Below are positions 9,243-19,249 of a DNA stretch of 64,000 nt, piece after piece. The notes under the pieces were generated by a model. It saw only the letters and a program-made list of their open reading frames with translations. It was not told the DNA's origin and made no database searches. A program made the position numbers and the translations under genes. This DNA is from Citrobacter freundii (GTDB lineage: Bacteria > Pseudomonadota > Gammaproteobacteria > Enterobacterales > Enterobacteriaceae), in the NCBI RefSeq assembly GCF_011077955.1, contig NZ_JAALBX010000002.1:248001-312000 (forward strand). The letters run 5' to 3'. The stretch's first letter is position 1. Each line of letters begins with the position of its first letter.

Positions 9243-10607
9243 TTAGTTGCACTGAACTTTAATCGCCAGTCCACCGCGTGAGGTTTCGCGGTATTTCGCG
9301 TTCATATCTTTACCGGTCTCGTACATGGTTTCGATGACCTTATCCAGCGAAACGCGCGGCGCGCTGGTGCGACGCATCGCCATACGCGTGGCGTTAATGG
9401 CTTTCACCGAGGCGATGGCATTACGCTCGATACAGGGCACCTGCACCTGTCCGGCGACCGGGTCGCACGTCAAACCGAGGTTATGCTCCATGCCAATTTC
9501 TGCCGCTACGCACACTTGCTCCGGGCTTGCGCCAAGGATTTCCGCAAGGCCTGCTGCCGCCATCGAACACGCGACACCCACTTCGCCCTGGCAACCCACT
9601 TCAGCGCCGGAAATCGACGCGTTCATTTTATACAGCGCGCCAATCGCGCCGCAGGCGAGGAAGTAGCGAATATACACATCCGGGGTCACCGGCTCGATAA
9701 AGTGATCGTAGTAGGCGAGAACCGCAGGAACGATACCGCATGCGCCGTTAGTCGGCGCGGTGACGACGCGGCCACCGGCGGCGTTTTCTTCATTCACCGC
9801 CAGCGCAAACATATTGACCCAGTCAATAACCGCCATCGGATCTTTATTGTTTTTATCGCTGGATACCAGCATTCTGCGCAGCGCAGAAGCGCGACGCGGA
9901 ACGCGCAGTGGTCCTGGCAATACGCCTTCGGTATTCATACCGCGGTCAATACAGGCCTGCATGGTTTGCCAGACGGTGGCGAAATAGGTTTCGATTTCTT
10001 GCTTACTGTGCAACGCCAGTTCGTTTTGCATCACCATGCCGGAGAGCGACAGACCCGTCTCTTTGCAGTAATCGAGCATTTCCTGAGCGGATTTGAACGG
10101 ATAAGGCACGTTGACATCGCCGCTGGTGTCTTTACCGAAGTGCGCCTCGTCGACGATAAAACCGCCGCCGATAGAGTAATAGGTGTTGCTGTAGATCTCT
10201 TTATCACCGTTATAGGCATAGATGCGCATGGCGTTTTCATGCAGCGGCAGGTTATCGCGCTGAAAACGCATGCCGTTGTCTTTCGGGAAATCCACTTCAT
10301 GGCGACCCTGGGCCAGCATCAGGCGCTCACGGGTTTCAACATCCCGAATAAAAGCCGGAATGTTGTCAATATCAACGGTATCGGGAAGATTGCCCGCAAG
10401 GCCCATAATGATGGCAATATCAGTGTGGTGGCCTTTGCCGGTAAGGGACAGCGAACCGTAAACGTCCACCGCAACGCGGGTCACGCTTTCCAGTAATCCT
10501 TTTTCGACCAGATCATCGACGAACTGCTTCCCTGCCTTCATCGGTCCAACGGTATGGGAAGAGGAGGGACCAATGCCCACCTTAAACATGTCGAATATAC
10601 TAATCAC
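9243..10607 (-). CDS. sdaA: L-serine ammonia-lyase SdaA (L-serine deaminase I)
   Basis: A 454-residue iron-sulfur enzyme converting L-serine to pyruvate and ammonia. The small domain begins with SIFDMFKVGIGPSSSHT, the substrate-loop signature. The catalytic domain has GCQGEVGVACSM and LTCDPVAGQVQVPC, which hold the conserved cysteines expected for the 4Fe-4S cluster. The frame is open further upstream, but GTG at 10607 has AGGAG before it and gives exactly the E. coli length. It is last in a pabB-nudL-sdaA series on the minus strand, as in E. coli. Confidence 0.96.
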   Translation of the reverse strand: MISIFDMFKVGIGPSSSHTVGPMKAGKQFVDDLVEKGLLESVTRVAVDVYGSLSLTGKGHHTDIAIIMGLAGNLPDTVDIDNIPAFIRDVETRERLMLAQGRHEVDFPKDNGMRFQRDNLPLHENAMRIYAYNGDKEIYSNTYYSIGGGFIVDEAHFGKDTSGDVNVPYPFKSAQEMLDYCKETGLSLSGMVMQNELALHSKQEIETYFATVWQTMQACIDRGMNTEGVLPGPLRVPRRASALRRMLVSSDKNNKDPMAVIDWVNMFALAVNEENAAGGRVVTAPTNGACGIVPAVLAYYDHFIEPVTPDVYIRYFLACGAIGALYKMNASISGAEVGCQGEVGVACSMAAAGLAEILGASPEQVCVAAEIGMEHNLGLTCDPVAGQVQVPCIERNAIASVKAINATRMAMRRTSAPRVSLDKVIETMYETGKDMNAKYRETSRGGLAIKVQCN

Positions 10608-10787
10608 AGTAAAAACTCCTGCCAGGGCCACCCTTTTGGGTGACGATGTTAGAACAACGGATATTTTAAGAGTTTATTGTTCGGCAGAGTTAATTATTCA
10701 CATGAATAAAACTAATGCCTCAGACAATATTCCCTAATAAAGTGTCGTCATTCCCCACAAAAAACAGGGATTATGCTGTGATTATAG

Positions 10788-11366
10788 TTAAGGTTTGATG
10801 CCGATTTGCAGCGCCAGTTCACGAATAATGCCTGCCGTCATACCCCAGACAAAATAATGTTCATACCAGGACAACCACACGCGGTGCGCGTTGCCGCGCC
10901 GGTGGATATCCAGCGGATGATAACGCCCGAGTCGCAGCGCCTCATCAAGCGGCATTTCAAACACCGCCGCCACTTCTTCCTCACTGGCGTGATAAGGTAG
11001 ATCCGGCGGGATAATGCCTACCACCGGCGTCACCTGGAATCCGGTAACGCTATCAACGGTCGGCAGTACGCCTATCACTTCCACCGCTTCAGGGGGGATC
11101 GCGACCTCTTCATGCGCTTCACGCAGTGCTGCGGCAATCAGTGAAACGTCTTCGGGATCGCGCGCGCCGCCGGGGAAAGCCACCTGCCCGGCGTGCTTGC
11201 GCATGCGTGTTGATCGCTGGGTAAGCAACAAACCAGGCACCGGACGGCGCACAATCGGCACCAGTACAGCGGCCTGGCGCTGGTTGATCGTGTGACTGTT
11301 AATTTGCGGGCGTAAAAGCTGGAAACGCGCCAGAAAACTATCTAACGTCATCGGCGGATTATTCAT
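10788..11366 (-). CDS. nudL: Nudix CoA pyrophosphatase NudL
   Basis: A 192-residue Nudix hydrolase of the YeaB/NudL group, the same length as E. coli. The Nudix region (GGARDPED then REAHEEVAI, about residues 68-92) carries the two-residue longer spacing characteristic of this subgroup, and the following [10 protein letters not shown] segment is also typical. Family members hydrolyse coenzyme A and its derivatives. The physiological substrate in enterobacteria is not settled. It starts nine bases after the pabB stop, which suggests cotranscription. Confidence 0.93.
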   Translation of the reverse strand: MNNPPMTLDSFLARFQLLRPQINSHTINQRQAAVLVPIVRRPVPGLLLTQRSTRMRKHAGQVAFPGGARDPEDVSLIAAALREAHEEVAIPPEAVEVIGVLPTVDSVTGFQVTPVVGIIPPDLPYHASEEEVAAVFEMPLDEALRLGRYHPLDIHRRGNAHRVWLSWYEHYFVWGMTAGIIRELALQIGIKP

Positions 11367-11375
11367 GGAGCTCCT

Positions 11376-12740
11376 TTAAAGGTAATTAAGGATACGATTA
11401 ACTTTATCAAAAGTTTCCTGATATTCCGCCGCCTCGTCACTATCAGCCACAATGCCGCCGCCGGCGGAGCAATAAAGTGAACCATCTTGCGCCGTTACGG
11501 TGCGAATAGTGATGTTGGTATCCATATTGCCGCAAAAACTGATATAGCCGATGCTGCCGCACCACGCGTTACGCCGGTGAGGTTCCAGCGTTTCGATTAT
11601 CTCCATCGCCCGAACTTTGGGCGCACCGGTAATGGAGCCGCCCGGAAAACTGGCGCGGAGCAGATCGGTGGCGTGCAGATGAGCGGGCAGGGTAGCGGTA
11701 ATCGTACTCACCAGATGATGAACCGCCGGGAAAGGCTCTACTACAAACAGTTCCGGGACCTTGACACTGCCAGGCGTAGCCACGCGCCCGATGTCGTTAC
11801 GCAATAAATCGACGATCATCAGGTTTTCCGCCCGGTCTTTGGGCGAAGCGGCAAGCCGTTGCGCCTGTAATGCGTCCTCGTGGGGATCGCTAAGACGTGG
11901 TAGAGTGCCTTTTATCGGCCGCGTCTGGATCTGATTGTTATCCAGTAAAATAAAGCGCTCCGGCGACAGGCTCAAAATGACCTGCTCTGGCAGACGCAAA
12001 AAAGCGCTAAAGGGCGCGCGATTAGCGGCATTTAATCGCATAAAGGCCTGCCATTCATCACCCTGATAAGTTGCCTGAAAACGCTGAGCAAGGTTTACCT
12101 GATAGCAATCACCGCTTTGCAGCCATTCCTGAATCTGGCGAAATTTAGCGCCATATTCTTCGCGATTCATATTGGCCGCCCAGGATGACGTACGCTTAAA
12201 TGGCGTGACCTGGGGTGCCGATTGTTGTTCAAGCCAGGCAAGACGCGCATCGACGTCATCCCAACTGATGAGCGTCAGCGTCTGGTTGTGGTGATCGGCA
12301 ATTAATGCCCAGTCGTAAATACCGATTGCCATATCCGGCGTAGACACATCCTGTTCGGCAATGACCGGCAGCGATTCAAAGCGTCGACCGAGATCGTAGC
12401 CGAATAACCCGAGCGCGCCGCCCTGAAACGGAAGGGCAGGATTGGCTGACGGCGCAATATCAAGCGAGTCGAGACACGCTTTTAACAGCGTAAGCGGGCA
12501 GTCGCTGGAAGTGTATTGACTATTTTTCTCGCCAATTTCGGTGAGATTGCCTGCGGTTTGCAGCGTAATTTGGGGATCGGCTACCAGAATATCGAACCGG
12601 TTATGGGCGTGTTCGGCAAAACCTGAATGGAGCAGCATCGCCCAGGGCAGATGGTTTATGGCCGCAAAATGCGTTAATACCGCATCAGGGTGCCAGGCCA
12701 GGGACCGCGATTTCAGGCCGCGAGCGTTGGTTTTTTGCAT
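11376..12740 (-). CDS. pabB: Aminodeoxychorismate synthase component 1 (PabB)
   Basis: A 454-residue chorismate-binding enzyme that with the glutaminase PabA makes 4-amino-4-deoxychorismate for folate. The family motif PIKGT (about residue 273) carries the nucleophilic lysine that distinguishes PabB from anthranilate synthase. FPGGSITGAPKVRAMEII and the C-terminal CSAGGGIVADSD are intact. Length matches E. coli PabB (453). The first 30 residues diverge from E. coli, but the ATG at 12740 is reasonable. It is divergent from yoaH. Confidence 0.95.
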   Translation of the reverse strand: MQKTNARGLKSRSLAWHPDAVLTHFAAINHLPWAMLLHSGFAEHAHNRFDILVADPQITLQTAGNLTEIGEKNSQYTSSDCPLTLLKACLDSLDIAPSANPALPFQGGALGLFGYDLGRRFESLPVIAEQDVSTPDMAIGIYDWALIADHHNQTLTLISWDDVDARLAWLEQQSAPQVTPFKRTSSWAANMNREEYGAKFRQIQEWLQSGDCYQVNLAQRFQATYQGDEWQAFMRLNAANRAPFSAFLRLPEQVILSLSPERFILLDNNQIQTRPIKGTLPRLSDPHEDALQAQRLAASPKDRAENLMIVDLLRNDIGRVATPGSVKVPELFVVEPFPAVHHLVSTITATLPAHLHATDLLRASFPGGSITGAPKVRAMEIIETLEPHRRNAWCGSIGYISFCGNMDTNITIRTVTAQDGSLYCSAGGGIVADSDEAAEYQETFDKVNRILNYL

Positions 12741-12836
12741 TACTTAACTCATCATTACGGGTTGTCTGTGCGCACGTATTGGCGCAATCCAGGCAACGTG
12801 GAATAATAACCGTCAGCAATGTAGCAGGAGTCAACC

Positions 12837-13022
12837 ATGTTTGCAGGATTACCTTCACTGACCCATGAACAGCAGCAAGAAGCCGTTGAGCGAATTCAGG
12901 AGCTTATGGCCCAGGGGTTAAGCAGCGGCCAGGCAATCACGCAGGTGGCGCAAGAGATCCGCGAAACGCACAAAGGTGATCGCATCGTTGCCCTATTTGA
13001 CGATGAAGACGAAGACGAGTAA
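12837..13022 (+). CDS. yoaH: UPF0181 protein YoaH
   Basis: A 61-residue, mostly helical small protein with an acidic tail (FDDEDEDE), close to the 59-residue E. coli YoaH. The AGGAG before the ATG is well placed. Function is unknown. It is divergent from pabB, with about 96 bases between them for both promoters. Confidence 0.9.
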   Translation: MFAGLPSLTHEQQQEAVERIQELMAQGLSSGQAITQVAQEIRETHKGDRIVALFDDEDEDE

Positions 13023-13055
13023 CCCACCTACGTAAACATTCCGTCTGAAACAATT

Positions 13056-13075
13056 AATGGCGCGCGAGCGCCATT
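13056..13075 (+). terminator. Stem-loop downstream of yoaH
   Basis: AATGGCGC (13056-13063) pairs with GCGCCATT (13068-13075) around a GCGA tetraloop. No T run follows, so it may be an mRNA 3' stabiliser or Rho-dependent end rather than an intrinsic terminator. Confidence 0.45.
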
Positions 13076-13083
13076 GAATGAAA

Positions 13084-13242
13084 CATTACCCCAGCTTATT
13101 TGCCGCCAAATGCATTGGGTTATCATGATCGCTTCGGACAAACGCTTTCGGCGTCAGGAAATACGCAACCTATTTTTATCGAGTGGGATAATATCAGCCT
13201 CTGGCGCAATGTATTGAAAATACAGGAAATTAACCAGTAAAG
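13084..13242 (+). pseudogene. Possible gene remnant between yoaH and yoaB
   Basis: One plus-strand frame stays open for about 52 codons without a start codon: it reads TPAYLPPNALGYHDRFGQ early and ends SLWRNVLKIQEINQ before a TAA. Its composition looks protein-like and the surroundings are AT-rich. No family was recognised. It could equally be chance; the rest of the 13.02-13.50 kb gap shows nothing else. Confidence 0.25.
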
Positions 13243-13504
13243 TTAAGCTTAACTTTCGCGGTTCGATTATCAAATAGTGCACCGAATCGTAAGTGTTCAG
13301 ATAAAAACTATCTCTTAACGCAAGTATTTATAAAACAGCGGATTTATTTGAATTATTCACGCCACTAAAAATTCATGCTTACCCGTTTTCCAAAAAAATA
13401 AAGGCAAAAAACAGCCGAGACGTAATGAAATATTTTGCACATGTGAATACGTTAAGCTTTCTAAAGCGCAAACGAGCAATGGACTGCTCGTTTGCAAAAT
13501 AGCA

Positions 13505-13849
13505 TTACACCGCAGCAATGATCTTAATTTCGACTTTATATTGCGGCTTCATCAGTTTTGCTTCCACGGTGCAGCGCACCGGGGCGTGACCTGCTACAAC
13601 CCAGGCATCCCAGGCTTCATTCATTTGCGCAAAATCGGCGCGGTCAGCCAGAAAAAGGGTGGCATCAAGAATGCGCGTTTTATCGCTGCCCTGGGCCTGA
13701 AGCATGTCATCAATCTGCGCAAGAATATCGGCAGTCTGTTCGCGGGCATCGCCATCGGTATTTTCCGGCACGCCGGTGTAATAAAGCGTCTGATTATGGA
13801 TAACAGCGTCGGACCAGCGGGCTTCGGGATTGATTCGTTGAATTGTCAT
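13505..13849 (-). CDS. yoaB: RidA-family protein YoaB
   Basis: A 114-residue Rid (YjgF/YER057c/UK114) family protein. The C-terminal signature APVRCTVEAKL contains the arginine that in RidA binds the carboxylate of 2-imino acids, and KVEIKIIAAV is the final strand. Rid proteins hydrolyse reactive enamines and imines formed by PLP enzymes. The specific substrate of YoaB is not known. Length equals the E. coli protein. It is divergent from the helicase gene yoaA. Confidence 0.92.
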   Translation of the reverse strand: MTIQRINPEARWSDAVIHNQTLYYTGVPENTDGDAREQTADILAQIDDMLQAQGSDKTRILDATLFLADRADFAQMNEAWDAWVVAGHAPVRCTVEAKLMKPQYKVEIKIIAAV

Positions 13850-13973
13850 CAGTATTTCCTTATCGCTTTAAAAGAGTGCCAGCCTGCCATAATGCGGTCG
13901 TCTCGTCATCTCTTTGGCTGGCGAAAGCCGCCTGGCCCTGACATAATCACTGGCAATTTATCCAGGGGGCAGT

Positions 13974-15914
13974 GTGACGGACATCAGTGTGGCAGACGAA
14001 AGTGTAACGGACGATTTTGCAACCGACGGGCAACTGGCGAGCGCGATACCCGGCTTCAAGCCGCGTGAGCCGCAGCGTCTGATGGCGCAGGCCGTTGCAA
14101 AAGCGATAGCGGCGCAATCGCCGTTGGTGGTCGAAGCGGGAACCGGCACCGGGAAAACCTACGCCTATCTTGCGCCTGCCTTGCGATCGGATAAGAAAGT
14201 CATTATTTCCACCGGTTCAAAGGCGCTCCAGGATCAGCTTTATAGCCGCGATCTGCCTACCGTCGCCCGTGCCCTGAAATACAAAGGCAAACTGGCGCTG
14301 TTAAAAGGGCGCTCTAACTATTTGTGTCTTGAGCGTCTCGAACAACAGGCGCTGGCAGGAGGCGATCTCCCGGTACAGACGCTCAGTGATGTTATTCTGC
14401 TGCGTAGTTGGGCCAACCAAACCCATGACGGCGACATTAGTACCTGTGCAAGCGTGGCGGAAGACGCGGCGGTATGGCCGCTGGTCACCAGTACTAACGA
14501 TAATTGCCTCGGGGCAGACTGCCCGCTCTACAAAGAGTGCTTCGTGGTCAAAGCGCGTAAAAACGCGATGGAAGCCGATGTCATCGTGGTCAACCATCAC
14601 CTGTATATGGCAGATATGGTGGTAAAAGAGAGCGGTTTTGCCGAGTTGATCCCCGAGGTGGATGTCACTATTTTCGATGAAGCGCACCAAATTCCCGATA
14701 TCGCCAGTCAGTATTTCGGACAGTCGTTATCAAGCCGACAGCTTCAGGATTTAGCCAAAGACATCACCATCGCCTATCGCACTGAAGTAAAAGATACCCA
14801 ACAGCTTCAGAAATGTGCCGACCGACTGGCGCAGAGCGCGCAGGATTTTCGTTTGCAGCTCGGTGAGCCGGGTTTTCGCGGCAACCTGCGGGAGTTGCTG
14901 GCAGACAGTAATATCCAGCGTGCCCTGGTGCTGCTCGATGATGCGCTTGAGCTGTGTTATGACGTGGCGAAACTGTCCCTTGGGCGCTCAGCGCTCCTTG
15001 ATGCGGCCTTTGATCGCGCCACGTTGTACCGTGCCCGCCTCAAGCGGCTTAAAGACACCACTACGCCAGGCTTTAGTTACTGGTACGAATGCAACGCTCG
15101 CCATTTTACGCTGGCGCTGACGCCGCTTAATGTCGCGGACAAGTTTAAAGAAGTGATGGCGCAAAAATCCGGCGCCTGGATTTTCACCTCGGCCACCTTA
15201 TCCGTTAACGACGATTTGCACCATTTCACCGATCGTCTCGGGGTTAGCGAGGCGCAAACGCTGCTCTTACCAAGCCCTTTCGATTACGCGACGCAGGCGC
15301 TACTGTGCGTGCCGCGCGGCTTGCCAATGGCGAACCAGCCGGGTGCCGCACGCCATCTGGCGCGTATGCTAAAGCCCATGATTGAGGCTAACAACGGGCG
15401 CTGCTTTATGCTCTGTACCTCTCACGCCATGATGCGCGATCTGGCAGAGCAATTTCGCGCCATGCTGACGTTGCCGGTTTTGCTTCAGGGTGAAACCAGC
15501 AAAGGGCAACTGTTGCAACAGTTTGTCGAGGCGGGCAACGCATTATTGGTCGCCACCAGCAGCTTCTGGGAAGGGGTGGATGTGCGCGGCGATACGCTGT
15601 CACTGGTCATCATAGATAAGCTGCCGTTTACGTCCCCGGACGATCCGTTATTAAAAGCGCGTATGGAAGACTGCCGCCTGCGCGGTGGCGATCCGTTTGA
15701 TGAGGTGCAATTACCGGATGCGGTTATCACCCTCAAACAGGGTGTCGGGCGTCTTATCCGCGACGTTGACGATCGCGGTGTGCTGGTCATTTGCGACAAC
15801 CGCCTGGTGATGCGCCCTTATGGCGCGGTGTTCCTGGCAAGCCTGCCGCCCGCGCCGCGCACCCGTGATATTACCCGCGCTGCTGCATTTCTCTCGGCCT
15901 CCGGGACGGAGTAA
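13974..15914 (+). CDS. yoaA: XPD/DinG-family iron-sulfur DNA helicase YoaA
   Basis: A 646-residue superfamily 2 helicase. Walker A is EAGTGTGKT (about residue 57). The four iron-sulfur cysteines fall in STCASVAEDA and the NCLGADCPLYKECF stretch (about 160-195). The Walker B box is DEAH (about 234), and motif VI is QGVGRLIRD. In E. coli YoaA pairs with the polymerase clamp-loader subunit HolC (chi) to aid repair at stalled forks. The protein is about ten residues longer at the N-terminus than E. coli YoaA. The GTG at 13974 is the best start, because the E. coli start position is a GTA codon here. Confidence 0.94.
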   Translation: MTDISVADESVTDDFATDGQLASAIPGFKPREPQRLMAQAVAKAIAAQSPLVVEAGTGTGKTYAYLAPALRSDKKVIISTGSKALQDQLYSRDLPTVARALKYKGKLALLKGRSNYLCLERLEQQALAGGDLPVQTLSDVILLRSWANQTHDGDISTCASVAEDAAVWPLVTSTNDNCLGADCPLYKECFVVKARKNAMEADVIVVNHHLYMADMVVKESGFAELIPEVDVTIFDEAHQIPDIASQYFGQSLSSRQLQDLAKDITIAYRTEVKDTQQLQKCADRLAQSAQDFRLQLGEPGFRGNLRELLADSNIQRALVLLDDALELCYDVAKLSLGRSALLDAAFDRATLYRARLKRLKDTTTPGFSYWYECNARHFTLALTPLNVADKFKEVMAQKSGAWIFTSATLSVNDDLHHFTDRLGVSEAQTLLLPSPFDYATQALLCVPRGLPMANQPGAARHLARMLKPMIEANNGRCFMLCTSHAMMRDLAEQFRAMLTLPVLLQGETSKGQLLQQFVEAGNALLVATSSFWEGVDVRGDTLSLVIIDKLPFTSPDDPLLKARMEDCRLRGGDPFDEVQLPDAVITLKQGVGRLIRDVDDRGVLVICDNRLVMRPYGAVFLASLPPAPRTRDITRAAAFLSASGTE

Positions 15915-15982
15915 TTTGTGCCAGAATGTGTTAATATGCGCGCCATTTTGAATGACCCCACCTCGCGAGAGTGCGAAAAGAT

Positions 15983-16678
15983 ATGCGAATTCTGGCCATA
16001 GACACCGCCACCGAAGCCTGTTCCGTTGCGCTACAGGATAACGACACCCTTCATGCTCACTTTGAGCTGTGCCAACGTGAGCACACCCAACGTATTTTGC
16101 CCCTGGTTGAGTCACTGCTGAACCAGAGTGCGGTTCCCTTGTCTGAGCTTGACGCCCTGGCCTTTGGTCGCGGCCCCGGTAGTTTTACTGGCGTGCGTAT
16201 CGGTATCGGTATCGCGCAGGGCCTGGCATTGGGCGCCGCGTTGCCGATGATCGGCGTCTCCACGCTTGCGACGATGGCGCAAGGCGCTTTTCGCGTCTCA
16301 GGTGCGACGCGGGTGCTTGCGGCCATTGATGCCCGTATGGGCGAAGTCTACTGGGCTGAATATCAGCGTGATGCCGACGGCATCTGGCACGGCGAAGAGA
16401 CCGAAGCGGTATTAAAACCCGAAGCGGTTAATGCGCGGTTGAAGGCGTTAAGCGGAGAATGGGCCATGGTCGGCACCGGTTGGCAAGCCTGGCCGGATAT
16501 GGCCCAGGGATGCAGCGTGACGCTTACGGATGGCGGCATTGTATTACCCCATGCCGAAGACATGCTTCCTCTGGCGGCGCATGCCTTCGAACATCAAAAC
16601 ACGGTGCCGGTCGAACAGGCTGAGCCGGTTTATCTGCGCAATGAAGTCGCCTGGAAAAAATTGCCGGGCAGAGCGTAA
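15983..16678 (+). CDS. tsaB: tRNA threonylcarbamoyladenosine biosynthesis protein TsaB
   Basis: A 231-residue member of the ASKHA/Kae1 superfamily. [17 protein letters not shown] at the start and [15 protein letters not shown] (about residues 60-74) are the family signatures. TsaB is the non-catalytic partner of TsaD, and with TsaE they place t6A37 on tRNAs that read ANN codons. It is essential in E. coli. The frame opens at a GTG four codons earlier (15971), but the ATG at 15983 gives exactly the E. coli length. It follows yoaA by 68 bases. Confidence 0.95.
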   Translation: MRILAIDTATEACSVALQDNDTLHAHFELCQREHTQRILPLVESLLNQSAVPLSELDALAFGRGPGSFTGVRIGIGIAQGLALGAALPMIGVSTLATMAQGAFRVSGATRVLAAIDARMGEVYWAEYQRDADGIWHGEETEAVLKPEAVNARLKALSGEWAMVGTGWQAWPDMAQGCSVTLTDGGIVLPHAEDMLPLAAHAFEHQNTVPVEQAEPVYLRNEVAWKKLPGRA

Positions 16679-16713
16679 TTGTCTGACGCGGCGCGTTGGG
16701 TTAAGGAGTTTAC

Positions 16714-17292
16714 ATGGCGATGCAAAAAATGAGTTTTCGCAAGTGGCTGGTGGCACTGGGTGCGCTGGCGCTCTCCGGTTGCGTCACCATTCCTGATGCC
16801 ATTAAAGGCAGCAGCGAGATGCCGCAGCAGGATCTGGCTGCCGTAATGGATGCGCCGCGCCTGTATATTGGCCAGGAGGCGCGTTTTGGCGGCAAAGTGG
16901 TCGACATCCTCAATCAGCAAGGAAAAACACGACTGGAAATCGCCACGGTTCCTCTGGACAGCGGGGCGCGTCCTGTCCTGGGCGAGCCATCGCGTGGACG
17001 CATTTACGCCGATGTTAATGGCTTTCTCGACCCGGTAGATTTCCGTGGGCAACTGGTAACGGTAGTCGGCCCGATTACCGGTGCCGTTGACGGCAAAGTC
17101 GGCGAAACCGCTTATAAATTTATGACCATGGACGTTACCGGTTATAAACGCTGGCATCTCACGCAGCAGGTCATGATGCCGCCGCAGCCTATCGATCCCT
17201 GGTCCGGCCCCAATTCGTGGCGCTATGGTTATGGTCCCTGGGGCTGGTATAATCCCGGCCCCGCTCAGGTACAGACAATTGTGACTGAGTAA
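16714..17292 (+). CDS. yeaY: Slp-family outer-membrane lipoprotein YeaY
   Basis: A 192-residue lipoprotein with a charged N-terminus, a hydrophobic core and a lipobox LSGC (Cys about residue 23), followed by VT, so transport by Lol to the outer membrane is expected. The body is the Slp fold, and the tail is rich in Trp, Tyr and Pro. E. coli YeaY is 193 residues and is reported to be sigma-E dependent; its role is unknown. GGAG lies eight bases before the ATG. It follows tsaB by 35 bases and is closed by a terminator. Confidence 0.93.
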   Translation: MAMQKMSFRKWLVALGALALSGCVTIPDAIKGSSEMPQQDLAAVMDAPRLYIGQEARFGGKVVDILNQQGKTRLEIATVPLDSGARPVLGEPSRGRIYADVNGFLDPVDFRGQLVTVVGPITGAVDGKVGETAYKFMTMDVTGYKRWHLTQQVMMPPQPIDPWSGPNSWRYGYGPWGWYNPGPAQVQTIVTE

Positions 17293-17311
17293 CCCTTTGT
17301 TTTGCGGTAAT

Positions 17312-17346
17312 AACAGACAGCGGCCGGTCCGCTGTCTGTTTGTTTT
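17312..17346 (+). terminator. Terminator after yeaY
   Basis: AACAGACAGCGG (17312-17323) pairs with CCGCTGTCTGTT (17329-17340), followed by TGTTTT. The 12-base stem is perfect. Confidence 0.85.
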
Positions 17347-17405
17347 CAGGACAGTAGAAAAAAAAGAGTGACGCGCTTCGCAACCTTAAAGCTGCCTAAT
17401 TAATA

Positions 17406-17422
17406 AACTGGTACGCTGAGTT
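17406..17422. promoter_or_regulatory. FadR operator upstream of fadD
   Basis: AACTGGTACGCTGAGTT closely follows the FadR site of E. coli fadD (recalled as AGCTGGTATGATGAGTT) and sits 74 bases before the inferred TTG start, over the expected promoter. Confidence 0.7.
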
Positions 17423-17495
17423 AATATTATGTTAACGACATGTTTTTATTAATGGGGCTGTGATGACGACGAATACTACTTTCAGAGGTGATGCA

Positions 17496-19181
17496 TTGAA
17501 GAAGGTTTGGCTAAACCGTTATCCGGCCGATGTACCGGCTGAAATCAACCCCGATCGTTATCAATCCCTGGTGGAGCTGTTTGAACAGGCTGTGACCCGT
17601 TTTGCCGATCAACCCGCCTTTATCAACATGGGCGAGGTGATGACGTTTCGTAAACTCGAAGAACGTAGTCGCGCGTTCGCCGCGTATTTGCAAGAAGGGC
17701 TGGGATTACAAAAAGGCGATCGCGTGGCACTGATGATGCCAAACCTGCTGCAATACCCGGTGGCGTTGTTTGGTATTTTGCGCGCCGGGATGATCGTTGT
17801 GAACGTGAACCCGTTGTACACGCCGCGTGAGCTGGAGCATCAACTCAACGACAGCGGCGCCACCGCTATTGTTATTGTCTCGAACTTTGCGCACACCCTG
17901 GAAAAAGTCGTTGAACGCACCCAAGTGAAGCACGTTATCCTGACCCGCATGGGCGATCAGCTCTCTACCGCCAAAGGGACGATGGTCAATTTCGTTGTTA
18001 AGTACATCAAACGGCTGGTGCCGAAATACCATCTGCCGGATGCCATCTCGTTTCGTAGCGCGCTGCACCACGGCTACCGGATGCAATACATCAAACCGGA
18101 AGTGGTGGGCAATGATTTGGCGTTTCTTCAGTACACCGGCGGAACGACTGGCGTGGCAAAAGGAGCAATGCTGACGCATCGCAACATGCTGGCTAACCTG
18201 GAGCAGGTTAAAGCGACCTATGGACCGCTGCTGTTCCAGGGCAAAGAGTTTGTCATCACGCCGCTGCCGCTGTACCACATCTTCGCTCTGACCATGAACT
18301 GCCTGCTGTTTATCGAGCTGGGCGGGCAGAACCTGCTTATCACTAACCCGCGTGATATTCCTGGGCTTGTGAAGGAGATGGGCAAATACCCGTTCACGGC
18401 CATGACGGGCGTAAATACGCTCTTCAATGCGCTATTGAACAATAAAGAATTCCATCAGCTTGATTTCTCGACACTGCATCTTTCCGCCGGCGGCGGCATG
18501 CCGGTGCAGCAGGCGGTTGCGGAGCGCTGGGAGAAATTGACCGGCCAGTTCCTGCTTGAAGGATACGGGCTGACTGAATGCTCACCGCTGGTGAGCGTTA
18601 ACCCGCACGATATCGACTATCACAGCGGCAGCATTGGCCTGCCGGTGCCGTCCACCGAAGCTAAGCTTATCGACGATGAGGGCAATGAAGTGCCCCATGG
18701 CGAGCCGGGCGAGCTGTGCATTCGCGGGCCGCAGGTGATGCTGGGCTACTGGCAGCGTCCTGATGCCACGGATGAGATTATCAAGGACGGTTGGCTGTGC
18801 ACGGGTGATATCGCTGTGATGGATGATGAAGGCTTCTTGCGCATTGTCGATCGCAAAAAAGATATGATTCTGGTCTCCGGTTTTAATGTTTATCCTAACG
18901 AAATTGAAGATGTTGTCATGCAACATACCGGAGTCAGCGAAGTGGCGGCAGTGGGCGTTCCCTCGGGTGCCAGCGGCGAAACCGTGAAGATTTTCGTCGT
19001 CAAGAAAGATCCTGCGCTCAGCGAAGAAGCGTTAATTACCTTTTGTCGCCGCCATTTAACCGGCTACAAAGTGCCGAAGCTTGTGGAATTTCGCACTGAA
19101 CTGCCAAAATCCAACGTTGGCAAAATTTTACGACGAGAACTGCGTGACGAAGCACGCAAGCCAGGCAACAATAACGCCTGA
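17496..19181 (+). CDS. fadD: Long-chain fatty acid-CoA ligase FadD
   Basis: A 561-residue acyl-CoA synthetase of the inner-membrane face. It activates fatty acids delivered by FadL to acyl-CoA, through an acyl-AMP. The AMP-binding motif [15 protein letters not shown] (about residues 213-227), [13 protein letters not shown] (about 359-371) and [12 protein letters not shown] with the following fatty-acid-CoA signature are all present. The frame is open from a GTG at 17460, but E. coli fadD starts at TTG in KKVWLNRYP. The matching TTG at 17496 has AGAGGTG upstream and gives exactly 561 residues. Repression by FadR is predicted from the operator upstream. Confidence 0.95.
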   Translation: MKKVWLNRYPADVPAEINPDRYQSLVELFEQAVTRFADQPAFINMGEVMTFRKLEERSRAFAAYLQEGLGLQKGDRVALMMPNLLQYPVALFGILRAGMIVVNVNPLYTPRELEHQLNDSGATAIVIVSNFAHTLEKVVERTQVKHVILTRMGDQLSTAKGTMVNFVVKYIKRLVPKYHLPDAISFRSALHHGYRMQYIKPEVVGNDLAFLQYTGGTTGVAKGAMLTHRNMLANLEQVKATYGPLLFQGKEFVITPLPLYHIFALTMNCLLFIELGGQNLLITNPRDIPGLVKEMGKYPFTAMTGVNTLFNALLNNKEFHQLDFSTLHLSAGGGMPVQQAVAERWEKLTGQFLLEGYGLTECSPLVSVNPHDIDYHSGSIGLPVPSTEAKLIDDEGNEVPHGEPGELCIRGPQVMLGYWQRPDATDEIIKDGWLCTGDIAVMDDEGFLRIVDRKKDMILVSGFNVYPNEIEDVVMQHTGVSEVAAVGVPSGASGETVKIFVVKKDPALSEEALITFCRRHLTGYKVPKLVEFRTELPKSNVGKILRRELRDEARKPGNNNA

Positions 19182-19199
19182 GCTCCGAGACAGTCGCCC

Positions 19200-19226
19200 A
19201 ACGCCGGTTAAGCCGGCGTTTTTTTT
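19200..19226 (+). promoter_or_regulatory. GC stem-loop plus U8 between fadD and rnd
   Basis: ACGCCGG (19201-19207) pairs with CCGGCGT (19213-19219), and the T run covers 19219-19226, eight bases. It looks like the fadD terminator. In E. coli a stem followed by eight U lies in the rnd 5' leader and is needed for rnd translation, so the same role is likely here, 23 bases before the TTG start. Confidence 0.75.
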
Positions 19227-19249
19227 GGCGCAAACCAAGAGAAAGCATT

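Noticed and set aside
9483-10496. A 337-codon open frame on the plus strand
   Set aside because: It lies wholly antisense to sdaA, which is clearly conserved, and its His/Arg-rich translation is typical of a shadow frame in GC-rich DNA.
13850-13973. LexA box upstream of yoaA
   Set aside because: No CTGT-N8-ACAG sequence was found in the gap.
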